Positions 33,077 to 41,096 of a stretch of 64,000 nt of DNA are shown piece by piece. The position numbers were made by a program, and so were the translations under genes. Within the stretch, counting starts at the first letter, position 1, and every line of letters starts with the position of its first letter. Under the pieces are notes generated by a model that was not told where the DNA came from, searched no databases, and saw nothing but the letters and a program-made list of their open reading frames with translations. The DNA is from Pseudodesulfovibrio sp. (GTDB taxonomy: Bacteria > Desulfobacterota > Desulfovibrionia > Desulfovibrionales > Desulfovibrionaceae), in contig JAEINO010000003.1 of assembly GCA_016342345.1 (NCBI GenBank), positions 62,001 to 126,000 on the forward strand, in the 5' to 3' direction.

Positions 33077-33173
33077 AGACTATTAAAAAAATATTCAATA
33101 TCGACGAGTGCTTCCATTACGCCAAGATTCGTTTTTTTAAAACAACGCACTCGACAGGCACTCTAGCAGTCTG
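33077..33173 (+). repeat. Fold-back intergenic repeat, copy D
   Basis: A 97-bp element bounded by CAGACT (33077-33082) and AGTCTG (33168-33173). CGAGTG (33105-33110) pairs with CACTCG (33148-33153). TCAATATCGACGAGTGCT is shared word for word with copy E at about 35.15 kb. It lies in the intergenic region upstream of both the cysK fusion and the Maf gene. Confidence 0.65.
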
Positions 33174-33227
33174 CGAAAATGAGCAATCAATGCACGCAAG
33201 GTAGGGCAAAATCAAATGGGGCGCAAC

Positions 33228-33243
33228 TGGCACACATCATGCA
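33228..33243 (+). promoter_or_regulatory. Sigma-54 promoter of the Maf gene
   Basis: TGGCAC-ACATC-ATGCA: the -24 GG and -12 GC are exactly 12 nt apart, and only one position differs from TGGCAC-N5-TTGCA. The predicted transcription start is near 33254, 35 nt before the ATG of the Maf gene. Sigma-54 control of flagellar and flagellin-modification genes is common in this group. Confidence 0.75.
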
Positions 33244-33288
33244 TTTCCTTGCTGACACCGTCCATATACCAACACAAAAGGATCAGGC

Positions 33289-35058
33289 ATGAACGCGTAT
33301 CCGTTCTTGAAAGACAACATCGAGTACCTGCAAAACACAGGAAACCCGGCTTTCCAGTGGCTTTCCACCCAAAATTTCAGGGAAGACCTGCTGCTCAAGA
33401 ACATCTTCATCAATCAGTTTGGCCTTCACGACTGGCGCATGGACGACGGCAAGGGAATGTTTGAGAGTTTGCCGCCAGAAGGGTTATATGGCAACTGGCT
33501 TCACAAGGAAAAAGCCAAGACATCGGCAACCTTCGTGGTGGGTGCAAATCTCGGATACGGCGTCAACCACCTGCTTCAGGGGACACCGGACACTCACAAA
33601 GTCATGCTGCTGGAGCCGCGTCCTGAAATGCTGCTGGCCTGTTTGAGCCAAACCGACTACCGCCCTTTCTTTCAAGCCAAGAAATTTCACATTATGGTTC
33701 CCGATGAAAACTTCGTATACGAAGTCATACGGAACCTCGATCTTCAATTCATATACGGTCAGATCCACCTCAAGGGTGACATCCCCAGTCAGCAGCTTGG
33801 ACCAGAATACGCCCAATGGTCAAAGCTGGTCAAAAACAAACTGGAAAACTTTTCATTGGAGCTGTCCACTCTGCGCCACCGCCAGGACATGATGGTTGGC
33901 AACGAACTCAACAACTTTCGAAAGGCCATGAACGACGGCAGCCTCAAACCACTGGAAGGAACCGCCCAAGGCGTTGGTGCGGTCATTCTGGGAGCAGGAC
34001 CAAGCCTGGAACAGATGGCTCCGGAACTCATGAAAAACCCCGGTCACGTACTGTACACATGTGCGCTCCAGACCGTTCCCGTACTTCAGAAACTCGGCCT
34101 CAAGCCACACCTGTGCGCGGCTATCGACTACGACCCGAGCATGCTTCAGATATTCGACAAGCTCGATCCCGACTTCGTTCAAGACATCCCGCTCATCTAT
34201 TCCACCAAGATCAACCCGGAAGTGGTCAAACGATATCCAGGTCCGACACTCCCCCTGTGGACCATAGGCGGCATCGGCACATATACACTGAAAGAACGCG
34301 ATCTGGTCCTTGATGCCGGCGGCAATGTCTCGGTAACACTTTCCCGATTCCTGCGCTGGTGCGGCGTGAGCCATCTGCTGCTGGCAGGACAGGACTATGC
34401 CTGGATAAACGACAAATCACACGCCTCCGGGCATCACAGCACGTCCACAAAGATAGTAAGAAGAAAATTTCACCAGCCAACCAAGAACATGGACGGCGAG
34501 GAAATCCTCTCCACGGTCCAATACATGGCTGCCAAACGCGAACTTGAAGACGATCTCAAGAATGCCCCCTTCCCGATCTTCAACCTTTACGGAGGCGGCG
34601 TTCCCATTGCAGGGACCAAGGTTGTTGACAGTACAGAGATGCACACAAAAGGAATTCTGGCCTCGGCTCCAGGGAGCGTGGACCGTTTTCTGACCGGCCT
34701 CAGGGCCTGCCAGGGAACCACGCCTGCCATCAGGCTGGAACCACGCAGTCCCATGTGGTCAACGTCCATGCGCAATGCCGAAAAAAGACTCGGGAAATTG
34801 TTCAAGAATATCAAAAACAATCAGGGCGATATCCACCAGGCCCTGGAAAACATCGAACTGTTCATAAAGCAGGACCCGCTTTACATGCCTTATCTGTTCA
34901 ACGAGGTCATTGACCTCGCCGGCCTGACACGGGCAAAGGACATCTATGAAATCAGGGATTTCCCGGAATTCAAACGAATCGCAAAAAGCATCCTCAAGAA
35001 AGTCAGAAAAGTTGACCGCATGGTCTGCGTCCCCAAAAGGAAAGAAGCTGCAGCCTGA
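33289..35058 (+). CDS. Maf-family motility accessory / flagellin glycosylation protein
   Basis: A 589-residue cytoplasmic protein of the DUF115 / 6-hydroxymethylpterin pyrophosphokinase MptE-like family. The central Rossmann-like segment GAVILGAGPSLEQMAPELMK and LLAGQDYAW (after VSVTLSRFLRWCGVSHL) are diagnostic. Maf proteins transfer nonulosonic acid sugars such as pseudaminic acid onto flagellin. AGGATCAGG precedes the ATG, a near-perfect sigma-54 promoter lies upstream and a terminator follows, so it is a monocistronic flagellar-regulon gene. No flagellin gene is in the window. The donor sugar cannot be told from sequence. Confidence 0.88.
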   Translation: MNAYPFLKDNIEYLQNTGNPAFQWLSTQNFREDLLLKNIFINQFGLHDWRMDDGKGMFESLPPEGLYGNWLHKEKAKTSATFVVGANLGYGVNHLLQGTPDTHKVMLLEPRPEMLLACLSQTDYRPFFQAKKFHIMVPDENFVYEVIRNLDLQFIYGQIHLKGDIPSQQLGPEYAQWSKLVKNKLENFSLELSTLRHRQDMMVGNELNNFRKAMNDGSLKPLEGTAQGVGAVILGAGPSLEQMAPELMKNPGHVLYTCALQTVPVLQKLGLKPHLCAAIDYDPSMLQIFDKLDPDFVQDIPLIYSTKINPEVVKRYPGPTLPLWTIGGIGTYTLKERDLVLDAGGNVSVTLSRFLRWCGVSHLLLAGQDYAWINDKSHASGHHSTSTKIVRRKFHQPTKNMDGEEILSTVQYMAAKRELEDDLKNAPFPIFNLYGGGVPIAGTKVVDSTEMHTKGILASAPGSVDRFLTGLRACQGTTPAIRLEPRSPMWSTSMRNAEKRLGKLFKNIKNNQGDIHQALENIELFIKQDPLYMPYLFNEVIDLAGLTRAKDIYEIRDFPEFKRIAKSILKKVRKVDRMVCVPKRKEAAA

Positions 35059-35095
35059 TCGTCAAACTCTGAACCATCACAAACCACACATAAAA

Positions 35096-35225
35096 CCGCT
35101 CTGGCAAACTGTGGGAAACAATTCGGATGCAAGACACAAGAAAAGCTCAATATCGACGAGTGCTCCTTGCCTCCTAGGATTTGAACTTTTGCAGCAACGC
35201 CACAATCTGACCTTAATCAACAGCC
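35096..35225 (+). repeat. Fold-back intergenic repeat, copy E
   Basis: Has AAGACACAAGAAAAGCTCAA, then TATCGACGAGTGCTCC, CCTAGGATTTGAACTTTT and GCAACGCC. These blocks match copy A (CTAGGATTTGAGGTTTTT, GCAACG) and copy D (TCAATATCGACGAGTGCT). It is more decayed than the others and I found no clear terminal inverted repeat. Confidence 0.6.
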
Positions 35226-35227
35226 TA

Positions 35228-35260
35228 AAAATCCCCGGCCGCGGCTGGGGATTTTCTCTC
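35228..35260 (+). terminator. Intrinsic terminator after the Maf gene
   Basis: AAAATCCCC pairs with GGGGATTTT around a GGCCGCGGCT self-complementary loop, followed by CTCTC and then TTG. It can work in both directions because of the flanking A and T runs. Confidence 0.75.
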
Positions 35261-35297
35261 TTGAACTTCCAGATGATACGTGAAATAGTGCCACGCC

Positions 35298-35504
35298 ATG
35301 GATGATAAAAAACCCTACTTAGCCGAAGACGGAACCCTGATCATTCCCTTTGAATGTTCGGACCACACGTACAAATACTGGAAACAGGAAGGCAACTCCA
35401 TAGCCGACATTCTCACGGAACTCGATGTCAGCGAAGAAGTCTGGTCCCACTACACCCACATACCATATCCCAACGGCGACAACGACTCCAGCCCAGAGAA
35501 ATAA
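35298..35504 (+). CDS. Small acidic protein of unknown function
   Basis: A 68-residue soluble, acidic protein beginning MDDKKPYLAEDGTLIIPFEC. The segment from YKYWKQEGNSIADILTELD onwards looks globular. I recognise no family. There is no good ribosome binding site before the ATG, which lowers confidence, but codon use is like that of the neighbours and the frame fills the gap between the terminator and the PAP2 gene. Confidence 0.6.
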   Translation: MDDKKPYLAEDGTLIIPFECSDHTYKYWKQEGNSIADILTELDVSEEVWSHYTHIPYPNGDNDSSPEK

Positions 35505-35628
35505 CGGGCCATTCAGACATGCCATTGACCTGAGGCGCAAGAAAATTCTCAACCACCACAAAATCCCACTCATGCGCCCGTTCTCCTTCGAGCTTGCCCC
35601 TACGGCCCGTATGTCTTAATAAAACCGC

Positions 35629-36252
35629 ATGCGCATTTCATCCCTGACACATTGGGCGATCTTTTCCGCCCCTCTTCTGATCATGCTTGCCATCATCTGG
35701 TTCTGCTTTGCCTCCGAATCCGCCGTGGCCATCTATTTTCTGGATCACCGGACCACCCACCCTGCCCTGAGCGGATTCATGAAATTCCTGACCGACTGGA
35801 GCAATCCGCTTTTCTACGGAATATTCGGCGTCATGCTCTTCAATGCCTACAGATCAGGCAACAGGGAAAAGCAGCGTTTCATCCTGATCCTGCTGGCCGT
35901 CCAACTCCTGATTGCGGGACTGACCGTCCATTTCATAAAAGCAACCATAGGTCGCCCGAGGCCAGGCCAGGGTCAATGGTTCGATCCTCTGACAACCAAG
36001 GGGGCACAGCACTCTCTGCCATCAGGACACACCACCGAGATCGTCGGCTCGTCCCTTCCGTTCGCACTACGGTACAGATTGCCCTGGCTGACCGTGCTCC
36101 TCAGCGTGTTCATCGGATTGGTGTCATTCTCCAGAATCTATCTCGGATGGCATCATCCTAGCGATGTCTTCTTTGCCTGGATACTCGGCAGTTTCAGCGG
36201 TTTTACCACCACTGTCATCGCGTCCTCCTCGCTCTTTACCAAGAGGAAATAA
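35629..36252 (+). CDS. PAP2-family membrane phosphatase
   Basis: A 207-residue inner-membrane phosphatase with about six membrane segments. All three PAP2 motifs are present: KATIGRPRPGQ, LPSGHTTE and SRIYLGWHHPSDV, including the catalytic His residues and Arg. Likely substrates are lipid phosphates such as undecaprenyl pyrophosphate or phosphatidylglycerol phosphate, or lipid A 1-phosphate. The next gene begins 1 nt after its stop codon, so it acts with the ArnT-like transferase in one operon, probably in polyprenyl-phosphate or lipid A decoration. Confidence 0.9.
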   Translation: MRISSLTHWAIFSAPLLIMLAIIWFCFASESAVAIYFLDHRTTHPALSGFMKFLTDWSNPLFYGIFGVMLFNAYRSGNREKQRFILILLAVQLLIAGLTVHFIKATIGRPRPGQGQWFDPLTTKGAQHSLPSGHTTEIVGSSLPFALRYRLPWLTVLLSVFIGLVSFSRIYLGWHHPSDVFFAWILGSFSGFTTTVIASSSLFTKRK

Positions 36253-36253
36253 C

Positions 36254-37876
36254 ATGGCCCGAATCATCTCTCGCATATGGAACAGACTTGAAAACCACCC
36301 ATGGCTGACCATGATCGTGGCCGTGTCTGCCCAGACGTGGTTCACCCTGAACAACCGTGCCCTGTGGTTCTCCGACGAAGTTCGCTACGCCAACGCCTAT
36401 CAGAATCTCGTTCAACACGGGAAATGGATGGTCTTGTCCCTCAACGGCCAACCATACCCCGACAAACCGCCGGTCTATTTCTGGTTTCTGTGGCTGATCG
36501 ACACTGTCACCCCGGCAGACATGCCCACAGTATTCTTTCTGGGGGCAGCACTGTCCGGCCTGTTCTTTCTGGGGGCAGCCTATTTTCTGGCCCGAACGCT
36601 CGGCTTTAACAAGACCGTCAGCCTCGCATCCGTTCTGATCCTGCTTTCCACTTTTTTCCTGACGGCACTGTTTCACTATTCGCGCATGGATTTGATGTTC
36701 ACGGCCCTGATCATCCTGAGTCACGCATGCCTGTTCAAGGCCTTCAATGACGAGCAACAGGGTCACTGGCCGCTATATGCCTTCCTGCTGGCCGGTATCG
36801 CCACTCTGGTCAAAGGACCGCTGGGCTTCATTTTCCCGCTAATCACCTCCGGCGTCTATCTGTTGTGGAAGAGCGAACTAAAAAAGCTCTTCACCCGCCA
36901 AATGCTGCTGGGATTCATGTCCATGATTGCCCTGCTCACAGCCTGGGTTGCCGGAGTCATGGCAGTTGAAGGACCTTCATTTCTCGTTAATACGGTCGTG
37001 GGCAAGCACGTCATCCAACGGGCCACCCAAACCTTTCACCATCGCGAATCCATCTATTACTACTTTGCAGCCTTCCCATTGGCGTGGCTGCCATGGACGC
37101 TCTTCATCGCTGTGACACCAGTCAGAAAGATCCTGTCCCCAGAATATTTGAAGGAATTGTGGACAAACAGGCGCATGGCCGGACCCCGAACGTTCCTATG
37201 GATCATGTTCATAACCATATTTGCTTTTTTATCGAGCCTGAGCGGCAAAGTGCTCATCTACATCCTGCCCATGTTCCCGCCCCTGGCAATCCTCATCGGC
37301 GACACCATGCAGACCATGAATGAAAAGCGTACCACACGACTATGGACGCTCATTGCCGGGTTGTGGGGAGTCTTCGGACTGGGCCTCATCCTCGCGGGCG
37401 ACCTGCTGCCGTTCCCGGTTCCGGTCAGAGGTCTTGGAATCGCGGCCTGCCTACTCATTATCGGAGGCGCAGTAATCTTTACCGCCCGCAAACACGGGAA
37501 CAAGGCCGGACTTCTCTGTTCTGTGCTGGCCCTGATCCTCTGGCTCCATCCCATCGGCCTGATGGTTGCTCCATCCCTGGACAACGCCATGAGCCCAAAA
37601 CAACAGTCCCTCAAGATCGGACAGTACATCAAGGACGGCTACACGCCTCTAGCCTACAAGATATACTCAGGCATATTCACATATTATGCCCAGCATGACC
37701 TCAACGAGACCGGTAACATCGATGAAATCGTCCGCACAATGGATGCCCACGACAAAGTCGTGCTCGTCATCCGCGAAAAACACTGGAAAACATGGCCAGA
37801 TCATCCGGCAGACCTCAAGGTCACGGATCGTCAGGACATCGCCGGAATGATCTACCTGCTCGTTGTCAAGGACTGA
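36254..37876 (+). CDS. ArnT/PMT-family membrane glycosyltransferase
   Basis: A 540-residue polytopic membrane enzyme of the GT-C fold that takes a sugar from a polyprenyl-phosphate carrier and adds it to lipid A or another periplasmic acceptor. The first periplasmic loop has the conserved acidic WFSDEVRYANAYQNL, and the KPPVYFWF motif follows. Eleven or more hydrophobic segments precede a C-terminal periplasmic domain. AAGAGGAAATAAC precedes the ATG at 36254, directly after the PAP2 stop; a 30-codon upstream extension is rejected. Sugar and acceptor are unknown. Confidence 0.88.
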   Translation: MARIISRIWNRLENHPWLTMIVAVSAQTWFTLNNRALWFSDEVRYANAYQNLVQHGKWMVLSLNGQPYPDKPPVYFWFLWLIDTVTPADMPTVFFLGAALSGLFFLGAAYFLARTLGFNKTVSLASVLILLSTFFLTALFHYSRMDLMFTALIILSHACLFKAFNDEQQGHWPLYAFLLAGIATLVKGPLGFIFPLITSGVYLLWKSELKKLFTRQMLLGFMSMIALLTAWVAGVMAVEGPSFLVNTVVGKHVIQRATQTFHHRESIYYYFAAFPLAWLPWTLFIAVTPVRKILSPEYLKELWTNRRMAGPRTFLWIMFITIFAFLSSLSGKVLIYILPMFPPLAILIGDTMQTMNEKRTTRLWTLIAGLWGVFGLGLILAGDLLPFPVPVRGLGIAACLLIIGGAVIFTARKHGNKAGLLCSVLALILWLHPIGLMVAPSLDNAMSPKQQSLKIGQYIKDGYTPLAYKIYSGIFTYYAQHDLNETGNIDEIVRTMDAHDKVVLVIREKHWKTWPDHPADLKVTDRQDIAGMIYLLVVKD

Positions 37877-37952
37877 CCAAAGCCGCAAACAGCCCTGGGC
37901 AAATGAGAGAATAGACAATATCTAGACATTCAACTATACTCCATGGTCAGTC

Positions 37953-38597
37953 ATGAAAAATATACAGCCTCATACCCTTTTCACCATCCTGACAATTCTG
38001 GCCCTTTCCGGGTGCGCGCTCTATCCGGCTGTCCAGATGGCTGGCGGGGCCATGTCAGGCTACGATGCAGTGGTCATTGCCGATGATTTTCTGCCACGGG
38101 GTCATGTGGCAGGCGGCGCACGCAGCCTCAACTCCGACAAAATGCTGGAACGCAGACTTCGCGAAAGACTGCGGATGCAAGGCATGATCGTGTCCGCACA
38201 TGTCATAGATGCCAATGCCTATCTGGTGGGCCAATTCCCTGACCGTGCCTTTGCCGACACAGCCGTTGACACAGCCCGGACCGTTCAAGGTCTCAAAACC
38301 ATCACCTGCAAATTCTATCCTGCCACCACCGCACGTCAGGCAGGAACCGATGCCCACCTTCTCAATCTGCTCGTCGTGCGACTTGGTGAAACAAAACGAC
38401 TAAGAAATGCCGACCTGCGAGTGGAAGTCATCCAATGCAACGCCATCCTCATCGGAGAAACTGCTGATTATGAACAGAAAACAGCAGCCGTTGCCATCGC
38501 CTCGGAGGTCGGAGGAATCGAGGACGTAGTGGACTATATCTCCGTGACTCCAAAAGAATCGCCCGCAGCCACAGGCGATAAAATCGCCCGTAAATAA
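37953..38597 (+). CDS. Outer-membrane lipoprotein with BON domains
   Basis: A 214-residue lipoprotein: signal peptide with LALSGC lipobox, then two BON-like modules (LERRLRERLRMQGMIVSAHV...ANAYLVGQFPD, and LRNADLRVEVIQCNAILIGE). The layout is that of the DolP/YraP and OsmY families, which bind phospholipids and support outer-membrane integrity. Monocistronic, followed by a strong bidirectional terminator. Confidence 0.88.
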   Translation: MKNIQPHTLFTILTILALSGCALYPAVQMAGGAMSGYDAVVIADDFLPRGHVAGGARSLNSDKMLERRLRERLRMQGMIVSAHVIDANAYLVGQFPDRAFADTAVDTARTVQGLKTITCKFYPATTARQAGTDAHLLNLLVVRLGETKRLRNADLRVEVIQCNAILIGETADYEQKTAAVAIASEVGGIEDVVDYISVTPKESPAATGDKIARK

Positions 38598-38610
38598 ATT
38601 TACGCCACAC

Positions 38611-38657
38611 AATAAAAAGCGGCCCGGTTTCTTTTCGAAACCGGGCCGCTTTTTATT
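38611..38657 (+). terminator. Bidirectional intrinsic terminator
   Basis: AATAAAAAGCGGCCCGGTTT pairs perfectly with its reverse complement around a CTTTTCG loop. A T run follows the stem on the plus strand (and an equivalent one on the minus strand). Confidence 0.93.
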
Positions 38658-38845
38658 GTTTACAAGTAGTTCACTTGTATGACTGATAACTTATCTGGCT
38701 CAAAACCCTGTCAAGCGCCTTTTATATGCCATTATCACCCGTTATCATCTCTCTGACGCCCGTTTTCGTCCGAGCCTGAAAACCCGTGTTATCGTTTCTC
38801 GCAATATAAACAAGCTGCCTAAAAGTCAGCAAAAGGAGAAACAAC

Positions 38846-39409
38846 ATGGTTAAAAGAACGTTCCAACACACTGGGAATGACCAATTGGTTTATGGTCTTC
38901 CCAAGCACATGGTGGGATCATCAACAAATGAGTCTTTGAAGAAAAGCAAAACACGGAAAGAGAATGACAATTCAACCACTCCGGAGAACGTGGTATTCTG
39001 GACTGTTCACCCCAAGGCAAAGGCATGTGACAAGTGTCAGGCCATGGAAGGGATCAAATTCAAGGAGAAACCAGACAGGCCGCATCCTAATTGTAAGTGT
39101 GAAATAAGAAAACATGAATACAAGCCGGGCAAGAGAACTATTGTCGGAACCGTGAGTGGCAGTAGAAATGTAAGCTTTGCAGGGCTCGGACATGTTGATA
39201 TAGAGTTGTCGAATATTGGTGTGGCGCCATTGCCTGGAGTTCGCATTACAAGCAATCTGGCCGGGATGCAGGAGAGGCTTGTTCCACTAGGAATCCCGCA
39301 GCTATTTGATTTCAACATACTTACAGATACACATGTCAACTGGGACTTTTGGTTTGAAGTATTCGCAGAGAACACCACAATCCGGTATGTCATTAATTAT
39401 GAGATGTGA
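38846..39409 (+). CDS. Protein with a phage-type C..C/HPNCKC motif, unknown function
   Basis: A 187-residue protein without a signal peptide. Residues 61-85 contain Cys61-x2-Cys64 and PHPNCKC (His80, Cys83, Cys85), a zinc-ribbon-like arrangement seen at the C-terminus of phage head-morphogenesis (SPP1 gp7/MuF-like) proteins. The rest, about 95 residues of beta-rich sequence, is not recognised. AAAAGGAG precedes the ATG. Base composition is clearly lower in GC than in neighbours, and it is paired with a secreted protein gene 18 bp downstream, suggesting a transferred two-gene cassette. An effector/partner pair is one possible reading; a phage remnant is another. Confidence 0.65.
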   Translation: MVKRTFQHTGNDQLVYGLPKHMVGSSTNESLKKSKTRKENDNSTTPENVVFWTVHPKAKACDKCQAMEGIKFKEKPDRPHPNCKCEIRKHEYKPGKRTIVGTVSGSRNVSFAGLGHVDIELSNIGVAPLPGVRITSNLAGMQERLVPLGIPQLFDFNILTDTHVNWDFWFEVFAENTTIRYVINYEM

Positions 39410-39427
39410 TATTTATCGCGAGAGAAA

Positions 39428-39868
39428 ATGAACAATAGTAAGTCATTGTGGATAGTCCTTCTGATGGTATTCGTAGCTGTCTCAACTAGCCCGTCGTTGG
39501 CAGGGGAGCCTGCGCCATTTTACATTTCATGCAACTCAGTTAAGTCGATGTTTATTGAGGTTGTGTCTGATCCTTATGACAGAAACCCTCACACTCGGAG
39601 AAATATTATTCTATGCCAAGTGGAGCTGACAGATGATGCCGGTATCGAATTCGAACAGCATAGGCTCAAGTATTATGGCGACATCTTCCCGATCAATGCT
39701 GGAGATATGACGGTTTCAACACATGACACCAATGTCCGATCCATTCCACCATACTTCATCATTTTTGGTGAGACCTGGGAAAAGATCAAGCCAAAAGTGA
39801 TGGCAATCTGTCCAGACAAAATTTCTGAGATTCCACAGCGTGTATTGGATCATCGTCCAACAAACTAA
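39428..39868 (+). CDS. Secreted protein of unknown function, second gene of the cassette
   Basis: A 146-residue protein with a signal peptide (MNNSKSLWIVLLMVFVAVST, cleavage after SLA) and a mature domain of about 120 residues with three cysteines. No family is recognised. It follows the HPNCKC protein by 18 bp with GAGAAA near the start, shares its low GC, and ends at a strong terminator. Its periplasmic location would suit a role as partner, immunity or inhibitor protein, but this is conjecture. Confidence 0.65.
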   Translation: MNNSKSLWIVLLMVFVAVSTSPSLAGEPAPFYISCNSVKSMFIEVVSDPYDRNPHTRRNIILCQVELTDDAGIEFEQHRLKYYGDIFPINAGDMTVSTHDTNVRSIPPYFIIFGETWEKIKPKVMAICPDKISEIPQRVLDHRPTN

Positions 39869-39871
39869 CTG

Positions 39872-39907
39872 GAGCCGCTCTGTCAAAAGAGCGGTTCATC
39901 TTTTTTT
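39872..39907 (+). terminator. Intrinsic terminator of the low-GC cassette
   Basis: GAGCCGCTCT pairs with AGAGCGGTTC around GTCAAA, followed by ATC and a run of seven T residues. Confidence 0.9.
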
Positions 39908-40032
39908 GTTTCAATATACAAAAAGTATACAAACACCCCCGCTTATGGCTTTTTCGTATATTCTTGCATCATAAAATCAAATCATCTGTAATCGTTACAG
40001 TCAGGCCAATTAAATTGTATGAATCTGATCCG

Positions 40033-40953
40033 CTAATTAGCGCAATCAAAAATGCGCTCAAAAGTCTTGAGCACTTCCAAACCATCTTCGCCGGTAATGG
40101 GAACCGGTGTACCATTTCGCAGCGCGGTCACGAACTGCTTCAGCTCCTCCTTGACCGGCTCACGGAACATGAGAGGCCATTCGCGCACGGAATAACTCTT
40201 GTCGTATGTCGAAAAAGCCGAATATTCTTTGACTTCCTGAGTTATCAGGTTGGCCGAGATGTATTTTGATTCGCAGGCCACGTTGATCTTGCGCCCCTTG
40301 TACGGTGTCACCCAGTTGGTGGAAATATTGGCGAGCACGCCGTTTTCCATTTCTGCGGTAATAAGGGCTGAATCTTCGTGCTTGCCCAGCGTGGTGGAGG
40401 ACACCGCGTAAACCGACTTGTATTCGGAACCAGTCAGATACCGGATGAGATCGATGTCATGGGAACCAAGATCCTTGATGACGCCGACATCCTGAATGCG
40501 CGGCGGATACGGGCCGACACGCTCGATCTGGATGGAGATGACATCGTCACCGATCAATTCCTTGACGCGCTCGACTGCCGGATTGAAACGTTCCACATGT
40601 CCGACCATCAGGGCAACACCCATGTCAGCGGCTTTCTTGACAAGCTCTTCCCCTTCGGCAGCAGTGGCAGCCAGGGGTTTCTCGATGATCAGGTTGATTT
40701 TCTTTTCAATTATCTTGAGGCCGGTTTCATGATGCAGGCTGGTGGGAACACAGACGCTCATTGCGTCCAGATCGTGTTCCAGCAGTTCTTCCAACGTGGC
40801 GTAGGTTGCCACGCCGAACTGTGCGGCAACTTCTTCACGAGCCTTGGGGTCAACGTCCACGACGCCGACAACTTCAACGTCAGCCATTTCAGTATAGTTG
40901 CGCAAATGGACACGCCCCATCCATCCCAAACCGACAACTCCGACTTTCGTCAT
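40033..40953 (-). CDS. Gfo/Idh/MocA-family sugar dehydrogenase (possibly UDP-GlcNAc 3-dehydrogenase)
   Basis: A 306-residue NAD(P)-dependent oxidoreductase: Rossmann motif GVVGLGWMGRVHLRNY, EKPLAATAAEGEELV with the catalytic Lys, and the GHVERFNPAVERVKELI segment. In related bacteria a close homologue next to lipid A genes (GnnA) oxidises UDP-GlcNAc at C3 on the way to lipid A built on 2,3-diaminoglucose. Here the gene is divergent from lpxB with 143 bp between, so that role is plausible, but no GnnB transaminase is visible. Confidence 0.85.
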   Translation of the reverse strand: MTKVGVVGLGWMGRVHLRNYTEMADVEVVGVVDVDPKAREEVAAQFGVATYATLEELLEHDLDAMSVCVPTSLHHETGLKIIEKKINLIIEKPLAATAAEGEELVKKAADMGVALMVGHVERFNPAVERVKELIGDDVISIQIERVGPYPPRIQDVGVIKDLGSHDIDLIRYLTGSEYKSVYAVSSTTLGKHEDSALITAEMENGVLANISTNWVTPYKGRKINVACESKYISANLITQEVKEYSAFSTYDKSYSVREWPLMFREPVKEELKQFVTALRNGTPVPITGEDGLEVLKTFERIFDCAN

Positions 40954-41096
40954 GATATATCCACCTCGTTGAATGTTCTTGGTTGCGACCGATTTCTACG
41001 CGTTCAAAGGAAGCTTTGCAACCCCGGCACCCGACCGGAATACAAATTGTCGTTCCCTATCTTGCAGAGATATCCCGCATGCGCTACTAACCACCC

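Noticed and set aside
32160-33086. 308-codon frame antisense to the cysK fusion
   Set aside because: It overlaps the conserved PLP-binding half of the fusion and has no recognisable domain.
38598-38845. Integration (att) site next to the low-GC cassette
   Set aside because: No tRNA gene, integrase or direct repeat bracketing the cassette could be found.
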